Shown: one piece after another, positions 58,281 through 64,000 of the stretch
Position numbering within the stretch: position 1 is the stretch's first letter
Layout: each line of letters begins with the position of its first letter
NCBI GenBank assembly: GCA_026225945.1
Contig: JAMJFZ010003163.1
Coordinates: forward strand, 21,388,501 to 21,452,500
DNA: 64,000 nt
Direction: 5' to 3'
Source: Cricetomys ansorgei
Taxonomy: Eukaryota > Chordata > Mammalia > Rodentia > Nesomyidae
The notes under the pieces: model-generated
Told to the model about the DNA's origin: nothing
Databases searched by the model: none
What the model saw: only the letters and a program-made list of their open reading frames with translations
Program-made: the position numbers and the translations under genes

Positions 58281-58671
58281 GCACGCTGCCATGGCTCTTC
58301 TTTTTACTCAGAGAACAAAAGAAAAAGCATGTAGAGAATCTGAGCATGTGGAGCTGTGGGGCTTCTAAGCCTCCCTGAGCCCCCTAAGAAGAAAGGTGGT
58401 CCCTTAGCCTAGGGGACAGTCCAGTCTAACTAGGGAAGCTGGGTTCTCTCCCTGGGAAGGCTGCTAATGGAAGAGACACTATTCCCAGCCTCAGGGAGTC
58501 TGTCTGATAAAGGAGAGCACACGCTTTCCTTGGTGTAACTGCGGTCCCTCTTCCAGTTAGCAGGCAAGGGGGAGGGACTGGCTTCAGCCCCAGCTACACT
58601 GAGCCTGCCTGTGCAGGTATATTCAGGGGCAGCTTCTGAAGATGGGTCCAGGAATTTACTTTTTGTTTGTT
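58281..58671. other. Unassigned unique stretch
   Basis: GC-moderate, non-repetitive; no exon or motif stands out. Confidence 0.35.
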
Positions 58672-58896
58672 TCTTTTAAAGATTAATTTTCATTTTTAAT
58701 TATGCGTAGGTGTGTCTATATCTGCCTGAGGGTGTGTGCATGTGAGTGTACGTGTGGACACAGAAGCATCAGATCCCCTGGAGCTGGAGTTAAGGACAGT
58801 TATGAGTCCCCTGATGTGGATGGGTGCCGGAAGCCAAACTATAATCCCCTGGGAGAGCTGCAAGTGTTCTTAACCACTGAGCCATTTCAGCCCCAA
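58672..58896 (-). mobile_element. B2/B3 SINE
   Basis: TTTAAAGATTAATTTTCATT, AGCATCAGATCCCCTGGAGC, GAGCTGCAAGTGTTCTTAACC and GAGCCATTTCAGCCCC. Confidence 0.87.
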
Positions 58897-58911
58897 ATTT
58901 GTTTTTAATAG

Positions 58912-58912
<1 letters not shown>

Positions 58913-58957
<45 letters not shown>
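58913..58957. repeat. (CA)n microsatellite
   Basis: About 22 CA units. Confidence 0.97.
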
Positions 58958-58960
<3 letters not shown>

Positions 58961-58977
58961 CTTTGTTACCCTTTTTT

Positions 58978-59107
58978 GGAAGGATTCCAACACAGTGTTT
59001 CTCTGTGTTGCTCTGGCTGATCTGGAACTCACTGTATGGACCAGGCTGGCCTAAAACTCACAGAGATGCCTGCTTGGGATTAAAGGGCGTCTCACCATGC
59101 CTGGTTT
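58978..59107 (-). mobile_element. B1 SINE
   Basis: CACAGTGTTTCTCTGTG, GGACCAGGCTGGCCTAAAAC and TTGGGATTAAAGGGCG, with a small deletion at the CTCTGCCTCCC segment. Confidence 0.87.
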
Positions 59108-59111
59108 TATT

Positions 59112-59326
59112 AGTATTGAGTGTGTGTGTGTGTCCACGCGTGCTTCTGCACATGTGCCTATATGAGTTTATGTGCACTACATTTGTGCGGGAGCCCTCAG
59201 AGGCCAGAAGAGGACATCTGATTCCTTGGAATTGGTTATAGCCACTACATGGGTGCTGGCAACCAAACCTGGGTCCTCTGCAAGAGCAGTAAGAGCTGTT
59301 AGCCACTGAGCCATCTCTCCAGCTCC
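59112..59326 (-). mobile_element. B2/B3 SINE
   Basis: GAGGCCAGAAGAGGACATC, CATGGGTGCTGGCAACC, TCCTCTGCAAGAGCAG and GAGCCATCTCTCCAGCTCC. Confidence 0.92.
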
Positions 59327-59327
59327 C

Positions 59328-59450
59328 AGAAGACATCTTTGTGGAGTTGGTTCTCTCCTTCCTTTCTACCATGTGGGTCCCAGATACGGAGCTCATGTTT
59401 CCAGACTTGGCAGCAAGAACCTTTACGCACTGAGCCATCTCTCTGGACCA
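59328..59450 (-). mobile_element. B3-type SINE fragment
   Basis: GAGTTGGTTCTCTCCTTCC, CCATGTGGGTCCCAGATAC and CTGAGCCATCTCTCTGG. Confidence 0.82.
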
Positions 59451-59461
59451 GAATTTGTGCA

Positions 59462-59640
59462 TTTTTTTAAGTAGTTTAAATTTACAGAATTGCTACAGTA
59501 GTCCAGAGTTATCACATAACCCCAGAGTTCCCTATTTCAACATCTTACATTGCTGATACATTCTTACAATTATCCAACAATGACATCCTGGGTGGTATAT
59601 TTGTTACAAACCAGTATTATTAATATTTTGTTGTGTGAGT
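59462..59640 (-). mobile_element. Old L1 (L1M/ME-type) fragment
   Basis: TTACAGAATTGCTACAGTAG, CCAGAGTTATCACATAACCC and CATCTTACATTGCTGATAC resemble an ancient L1 3' region on the reverse strand. Confidence 0.5.
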
Positions 59641-59684
59641 ATCCTAGCTAACCCCAAGCCCATATACTGGCTTGTTAGCGTGGT

Positions 59685-59785
59685 TCTGGAGCCTGAACCC
59701 AGGTCTCACACATGCTAGACAACATGCGTTCTCACATGCGTTCTCACACATGCTCTACCACTGAGCTACCTGCCCCATCCCTGCC
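59685..59785 (-). mobile_element. ID SINE with 14-bp tandem duplication
   Basis: GGAGCCTGAACCCAGGTC, CACATGCTAGACAACATGCG, CTCTACCACTGAGCTACC. The block ACATGCGTTCTCAC is duplicated in tandem (about 59723-59750). Confidence 0.8.
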
Positions 59786-59837
59786 CTTGGAAAGATTTCT
59801 TAAAATGTATTGGTGGTCAAGACCCCTGCAGGGCTGG

Positions 59838-60015
59838 TCCATACCCCAGATCCACCTCTTGCTGGCTGCCCGTGCTCCTGGGCAAGTTACTTAACTTCGT
59901 GAGCCTCAGTTTTCTCAGCTTAAAAGCAGAACCAATATTGACACCTGCCACAGAAGCTTCCTGAGTACCATGCACAGAGCTTCGCCCATATAAGCTTCAC
60001 TCGTTATTAGTGTTC
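59838..60015 (+). mobile_element. MIR SINE
   Basis: GGGCAAGTTACTTAACTTCG, TGAGCCTCAGTTTTCTC and a TATTAGTGTT end: the MIR tRNA-core region and 3' part. Confidence 0.85.
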
Positions 60016-60504
60016 CTCTGGCCTGCAGATTCCTTCTAGATTTCCTTCTAAGGTAACAAGATTCTCGTGGCAGTGAGTCACCACCTCTCCGGTCACCTCC
60101 TCTTCCTTCCCATCCAACATTCTCACCCACCTTCTGCCTCTTATCACATCATACACTGGCAAGCAAATTGCCTTCTCAGTTCACACATGTGCGGTCCTCA
60201 TTCCCTCAAACCCACCAGAGCCAACCGCTTCTGCTGCGATACTGCTCCAAAGCCAAGCAGCAAGTCAGTCCCTTTCCTCCTTGGGACAGCCAGAGCCACA
60301 GACACACTGCTGCCTTGCAGCACTTGTCACCCCAGACCCTGTGACAGCCAGGGCCGCTGACCTCCCTCTGAGCAAGGCTCTTCTCCTCTCTCCTGCCTGC
60401 TAGCACTGACCTTCTGATACAGGCTTGTGGGCTTGGTACCTGTGGTAAGCCTTGATGAGACAAAGACCCTGCATCACTTCCATTGATGATGTCTGTATGT
60501 AGCT
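60016..60504. other. Unassigned stretch
   Basis: C-rich plus strand at 60060-60380 with a 97-codon frame of no known family. A distant L2 relationship (GCAGCACTTGTCACCCC) is possible but weak. Confidence 0.3.
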
Positions 60505-60870
60505 ATGAATTTTCTGGTGGTAAAATAGACAAGACACAAAATTTACCATTTTGGCTTCTGTGGAGGTGGCTACTGGGCCTGAACCCAGGGAGTCATCGGT
60601 ACTAGGTATGTGTTCTATGTTAGAGCTATGCTCCTACCTGTTTGCATTTTTAGTGTTTTCTAATTAGCAGTCACTGGATTCATGATGTTGAACATCTTTT
60701 TTCTTTTTTTCCTTTGGTTTGTTGAGAGAAGGTCTCATCTCCGTGCTGGATTACGTGTGTGTACCATGACATTCAGCTTCTGGCATCAAGTATTTTTTTC
60801 ATGTATTTATTTCCAGTTTGAATAGCTTCTTTGGAGACATAGATGTTCACATCCTTTGCTCCTGTTTTGT
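60505..60870 (-). mobile_element. Old L1 (L1M) fragment, SINE-interrupted
   Basis: GGTAAAATAGACAAGACACAAA, ATTTACCATTTTGGC, GTTGAACATCTTTTTTC, CATGTATTTATTTCCAG and TTCTTTGGAGACATAGATG follow ancient L1 reverse-strand order. Confidence 0.7.
60562..60645 (-). mobile_element. ID-like SINE inside the L1 relic
   Basis: CTGGGCCTGAACCCAGGGAG and TTAGAGCTATGCTCCTACC, a diverged inverted ID. Confidence 0.55.
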
Positions 60871-60871
60871 G

Positions 60872-60872
60872 C

Positions 60873-60908
<36 letters not shown>

Positions 60909-61050
60909 TGCATGCATGTGTATGTGTTTGTTGTGTGTGTGGTATATAGACGCATGTGTGCATGTGTGTGTGTGCATGTGTGTGTTTGTGTGGTATATAA
61001 ATGCATGTGTGTGTATGTGTGTGTGTGTGTATGAGTGTTTTGTGCATGCA
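60872..61050. repeat. (TG)n/(GA)n/TGCATG complex microsatellite
   Basis: TG run, GAGAGAGA block, then TG-rich words with a TGGTATATAxATGCATGTGTG phrase repeated twice (60941 and 60991). Confidence 0.9.
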
Positions 61051-61129
61051 CATATGTGTGTGGTGCATGGGTGCCTGTGTATGGAGAATAAAGGTTGACT
61101 TCAGGTATTTTTTCCAATCCTCCACCTTT

Positions 61130-61346
61130 TCTTTTTTAGATTTATTTATTTATTTATTTTATGTTTATGAGTGTTTTGGCTACCTATGTGTATATATGTA
61201 TATGTACCACATATAATATACATGTATGTGTATGTATGTATGTGTGTATATATATATACACACATACACACACACACACACACATATATCACACATGCAC
61301 GCCTGGTGCCCACAGAGGTGAAGAAGGGATTAGATTCCCCAGAACT
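61130..61346 (-). mobile_element. B2/B3 SINE with TA/CA expansion
   Basis: TTTTAGATTTATTTATTTATT head, GTGTTTTGGCTACCTATG, a (TA)/(CA) patch at 61230-61290, CCTGGTGCCCACAGAGG and GATTAGATTCCCCAGAAC. Confidence 0.82.
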
Positions 61347-61377
61347 AGCCTCTGAGAGTTTCCGTTTCCACTCTTAA

Positions 61378-61705
61378 ATTCAGGCCTTTGATAGGTCTGA
61401 GCTCACTTCTGTGTGTGACAGCAATCAGGGTCTGGTGTCAGTCTCTGTATGTGGATGTCCAGCAACCCAAATCATTTGTTGGAGAAGCCACCCTCTCTTA
61501 CGAGTTCTGGTGCCAGGCTGAAGTTGTTTGTGCGAACCGGCAAGGGTTAGTTCCTAAGGCTGCTCTTCTGCCCTATTGGTCTAGCTAGCTTCCTCCACGC
61601 CACTACCACGTTGTCCGTAGTACATTTTGAAGTCAGGATACGTATCAGCCTTCCAACCACTTTACTTGATTATTTTAGCCACTTAGTCCTCTGAGATTCA
61701 TGAAT
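61378..61705 (-). mobile_element. Old L1 ORF2 3'-end fragment
   Basis: TATGTGGATGTCCAGCAACC, AAATCATTTGTTGGAGAAG, TGCCCTATTGGTCTAGC and TTTGAAGTCAGGATACG are antisense landmarks of the C-terminal part of L1 ORF2. Broken by indels and stops. Confidence 0.75.
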
Positions 61706-61722
61706 TTTTTTTTTTTTTTTAA
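61706..61722. repeat. Poly(T) run
   Basis: About 14 T between L1 and B1. Confidence 0.9.
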
Positions 61723-61726
61723 ATTT

Positions 61727-61842
61727 TTGCCAGACACTACTGGGGCTGGTACACACTTATTCCAGTACTCAGGAGGCTAAGCCTGGAAGATAGGAGTTAG
61801 AGGGCAGCCTAGAAACAAGATTCTGTCTCAAAATGAAAATAC
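61727..61842 (+). mobile_element. B1 SINE (diverged)
   Basis: GCCAGACACTACTGGGGCTGG, CCAGTACTCAGGAGGCTAAG and ATTCTGTCTCAAAATG. Confidence 0.75.
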
Positions 61843-61928
61843 AAAGGCATCGATGTGTAGCTCTGTGGTACAGCTCTTCTCTAGCAAGTGCAGGACCCTG
61901 GTTTGGAGCCTCAGAACTGCAAAGTAAA
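61843..61928 (+). mobile_element. ID SINE (diverged)
   Basis: CATCGATGTGTAGCTCTGTGG, TCTCTAGCAAGTGCAGG and TGGTTTGGAGCCTCAG. Confidence 0.7.
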
Positions 61929-62167
61929 GCAAAACATTATGCTTTATGTCTTAATGAGACTCAGTCTGTAGATCACTTTTGAGTTGTATCAGTATCTCAG
62001 TATTAAGTCTTCAATGCCTGCGACATGGGGTCTTTCCATTTCCTTCTGATTGGGATGGGGTGAGGTACGTCTGTGATATATCCACAGGTGAGTACGCACG
62101 TGTGTTTATGTACACACAGAAACTAAGAGGAGGATGGCAGGTGTCCTGCTCTATCACTAAGTCTGAA
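61929..62167. other. Unassigned stretch
   Basis: Probably further L1 debris (TCAGTATTAAGTCTTCAATG resembles an L1 antisense word); no firm call. Confidence 0.3.
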
Positions 62168-62262
62168 AAACTGAAGCAGAGGTGGGCAGAGCTCTTAGTT
62201 TGAGACTTGCCTGGTCTATAGAGCTAGTTCCAGGATGGCCAGGGCAACATAGAGAAAAAACA
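62168..62262 (+). mobile_element. B1 SINE (truncated)
   Basis: GAAGCAGAGGTGGGCAGAGC, TGCCTGGTCTATAGAGCTAG and AGGATGGCCAGGGCAAC. Confidence 0.82.
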
Positions 62263-62293
62263 AACAAAAAAACCAAAAAAGAAGGAAGAAAGA

Positions 62294-62324
62294 AGAGGAG
62301 GAGGAGGAGGAGCAGGAGGAGGAA
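62294..62324. repeat. (GGA)n short microsatellite
   Basis: About nine GGA/GCA triplets after the B1 tail. Confidence 0.9.
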
Positions 62325-62329
62325 GAAAC

Positions 62330-62432
62330 TGCTGTGTTCAGTGGATCCAATATGTGGTTCCCAGTTACTTAGAAGACTAGGACTTTGAGCCATGAGTTCA
62401 AGACCAGCCTGCCTACATAGTAAATCTGTTCT
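62330..62432 (+). mobile_element. Old B1 SINE
   Basis: GTGTTCAGTGGATCCAATATG and TGAGTTCAAGACCAGCCTGCC. Confidence 0.6.
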
Positions 62433-62489
62433 CATTCATGTTTATTCTCTGTCTCTCTGACTTCCTCTCTCTCCTTTCTTTTCTCTCTC

Positions 62490-62610
62490 CTTCAGTGCTA
62501 AGGATAGACTTCTAGGCCTTAGGAATGGATTAAGCAAATGTTTTTCCAGGCCTTCAGGCTTGTCATCAAATGCCTTTATTTGCTGAGCCATCTCCATGGT
62601 TCCTTTCCTA
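62490..62610 (-). mobile_element. ID/B3-like SINE fragment
   Basis: CAGTGCTAAGGATAGACTTC and TTGCTGAGCCATCTCCATGG; weak. Confidence 0.4.
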
Positions 62611-63484
62611 TCTCTGAAAAAACAAAAAGCCAAATGAACATCAACAACAACAGCAAAACAAACCAGAAATCCCAAGCTTGAGTCCCTTTATAATCTGAGG
62701 TTTGATAGTAGGCAACAGTCGCAAGTTTGTCTTCCTGGGATAGGAATGGATAGCATAATATCGCCTCAGGTGTCAGGAACAGGACTGCAAAGTCCTGTTC
62801 CTGCTGTAGGCCTAACCAAGACCTCTCCAGCACATGCCACTGAGATCAGTCAGAGCCTGTAAGTCCTCTGGAACTCCCCCCCACCCCACCCCCGGGGCCC
62901 CAGCATCACAGAGACCTCCCACCTGCCACAGGAACAGCCCTGGAGAGAGCAGAGGAAGGAGTAAAGCCAGGCTCCCCATGCCACAGCTCTGTCTAGGGGC
63001 AGAGTTGAGACACAGAATGCAGCCAGTCCCTGTGCCTGGGAGTAGCCTCTTGTCACTCTCCAGTCTGGGGCTTCGTGACAGCAGACACACTTTCAGTTCT
63101 TTTCCAAGCCTTAGGTTTATTTTGCTTCTTGTTTTTTTCAGGCCTGTGGGACACTTCTGTAACACAGGCACACACAGCCTGTTCTGTTCTTCTCTGAATG
63201 ACCACAGAATTCATGGACTCCAGAGTCTAAGACAGTCTGTCTCTTTTCCTACCTCTTCCTCCCAGGTAAGCCTGTTGTTGTCTTATTCCCAACTGGAAGC
63301 CCCCTCTGCCTCAGGGCCAGCTCCCAGGCCCCTTGTTCCACCCCAGCTGCAGCTACTGAAAGTCCCAGCCAACTCCCATTCCTGTTTCCATGGCAACAGA
63401 AACACATTTCCCATCCCTGCATTTCCACTTCAAAAAGGAAAGCGATGACAAGTCTCCTGTTCACTCTCCTGCCCGCTCCCTTTC
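62611..63484. other. GC-richer unique stretch, candidate regulatory DNA
   Basis: Repeat-free for about 850 bases. It holds a 204-codon plus-strand frame (62834-63448) rich in S, P, L and R with no recognised domain, probably spurious, and an RFX X-box-like palindrome at 63384-63397. No splice-site pattern that would make it an exon is convincing. Confidence 0.35.
63384..63397. promoter_or_regulatory. RFX X-box-like palindrome
   Basis: GTTTCCATGGCAAC differs from the ideal palindromic X-box GTTGCCATGGCAAC at one position. RFX factors bind such sites at ciliary and neural genes. Functional use here is inference. Confidence 0.5.
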
Positions 63485-63630
63485 TTTTCTGTCTTTGAGA
63501 TAGTTTCCCTATGTAGCCGAGGCTGGCCTAGAGCCCACTATGTGGACCAGGTTGGCCTCAGATTGTGGCTTCCCTCCCACCTGGTTTCCTGAGTGCCAAG
63601 ATTACAGTCATGAGCCACCATAGCTGGCTT
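63485..63630 (-). mobile_element. B1 SINE
   Basis: CTTTGAGATAGTTTCCCTATG, GCCGAGGCTGGCCTAGAGC and AGTGCCAAGATTACAGTC. Confidence 0.82.
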
Positions 63631-63639
63631 TTTATTTCT

Positions 63640-63803
63640 TTTTGTTGTTGTTGTTATGACACAGTCTCTCTACATAGCCCTGGCTGTCCTGGAACACACC
63701 ATGTAGATCAGGCTGGTCTTGAACTCACAGAGATCTGCCTGCCCCTGCCTCTGCCTCCCGAGTGCTGCTGGGATTGAAAGCGTGTGCCACCACACCTGGC
63801 TCT
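63640..63803 (-). mobile_element. B1 SINE
   Basis: ATAGCCCTGGCTGTCCTGG, TAGATCAGGCTGGTCTTGAAC, GAGTGCTGCTGGGATTG and CCACCACACCTGGCT. Confidence 0.92.
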
Positions 63804-63817
63804 CCTTCTTTTCTTGT

Positions 63818-63895
63818 TTGTTTTTTGCGTTTTGAGTCAGGGTTTTACTTTGTACCCCAGTCTGGCCCCGAACTCATGGCAGTTCTCTTAGCTCT
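63818..63895 (-). mobile_element. B1 SINE fragment
   Basis: TTTTGAGTCAGGGTTTTAC, GTACCCCAGTCTGGCCCCG, then truncated. Third B1 in a same-orientation row. Confidence 0.8.
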
Positions 63896-63896
63896 A

Positions 63897-63965
63897 CTTC
63901 TTGACTATTGTAAATAACGCGGTTGTGAACACCTATACACAAAAATCTCTGGAATTTCTGGGCTG
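63897..63965 (-). mobile_element. Old L1 fragment
   Basis: TTGACTATTGTAAATAACGCGG, TTGTGAACACCTATAC and AAATCTCTGGAATTTCTGG are ancient L1 antisense landmarks. Confidence 0.65.
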
Positions 63966-64000
63966 GAGTAGCACTGGCTTGACATGGAATTCATTTCAGG

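Noticed and set aside
60067..60360. 97-codon ORF and possible L2 similarity
   Set aside because: One shared word with L2 is not enough, and the frame has no domain.
62834..63448. 204-codon plus-strand ORF in GC-richer unique DNA
   Set aside because: Composition is S/P/L/R-rich as expected from chance translation of GC-rich sequence; no family motif, and an overlapping minus-strand frame is equally long over part of it. A search could still overturn this.

Overview
This is vertebrate nuclear DNA from a muroid rodent, not a microbial or viral sequence. The window is packed with 7SL-derived B1 SINEs, tRNA-derived B2/B3 SINEs, ID and composite B4/B3-like SINEs, rodent-type URR1-like repeats and L1 fragments. 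Older mammal-wide elements (MIR, MER5, a MER2/Tigger fossil, probable L3/CR1, L1M) lie between them. The B2 family points to the mouse/rat/hamster/vole group; I cannot name the species. No complete protein-coding gene is recognisable, and most long reading frames are translations of microsatellites or SINEs.

Layout. 1-13 kb: SINE clusters, two decayed L1 fragments (about 0.85-1.85 kb and 4.6-5.4 kb), a C+T tract, a URR1-like repeat, a mostly repeat-free stretch (7.15-8.6 kb) and a C+T microsatellite with higher-order structure (10.3-10.8 kb). 13-25 kb: a solo LTR lying inside a B1 (13.9-14.5 kb), MIR and MER5 fossils, two small minus-strand open segments bounded by plausible splice sites (17.9-18.4 kb), G-rich polypurine DNA (19.5-19.8 kb), an ERVL-like LTR, a probable L3/CR1 relic, URR1-like repeats and an L1 3' UTR followed by an LTR-like segment. 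25-31 kb: a B1 nested in a B1, a pseudogene-like piece resembling the leucine-rich-repeat start of ADGRA3/GPR125 with 15 CTG codons and a 37-bp tandem repeat (27.5-28.2 kb), and one URR1-like repeat inserted in another (28.6-29.3 kb). 31-44 kb: repeat-poor DNA, several MIRs, an unassigned 3.3-kb block with 27-bp and 43-bp tandem repeats (37.6-40.9 kb), and an L1 3' UTR fragment. 44-46 kb: the only CpG island, with a consensus CTCF motif and a splice-donor-terminated candidate first exon on the plus strand. 46-64 kb: MIRs, the MER2 fossil, dense SINEs, several old L1 pieces, a second TSD-flanked LTR-like insertion inside a B1 (56.2-56.5 kb), two adjacent hairpins (58.1 kb) and a GC-rich unique stretch with an RFX X-box-like palindrome (63.4 kb).

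The window reads as intergenic or intronic DNA. The best evidence for host gene function is the CpG island and the two splice-flanked open segments, which are on opposite strands and 26 kb apart, so I do not join them. Repeat family names come from memory of consensus sequences, and boundaries are approximate except where target-site duplications fix them. No database search was run.
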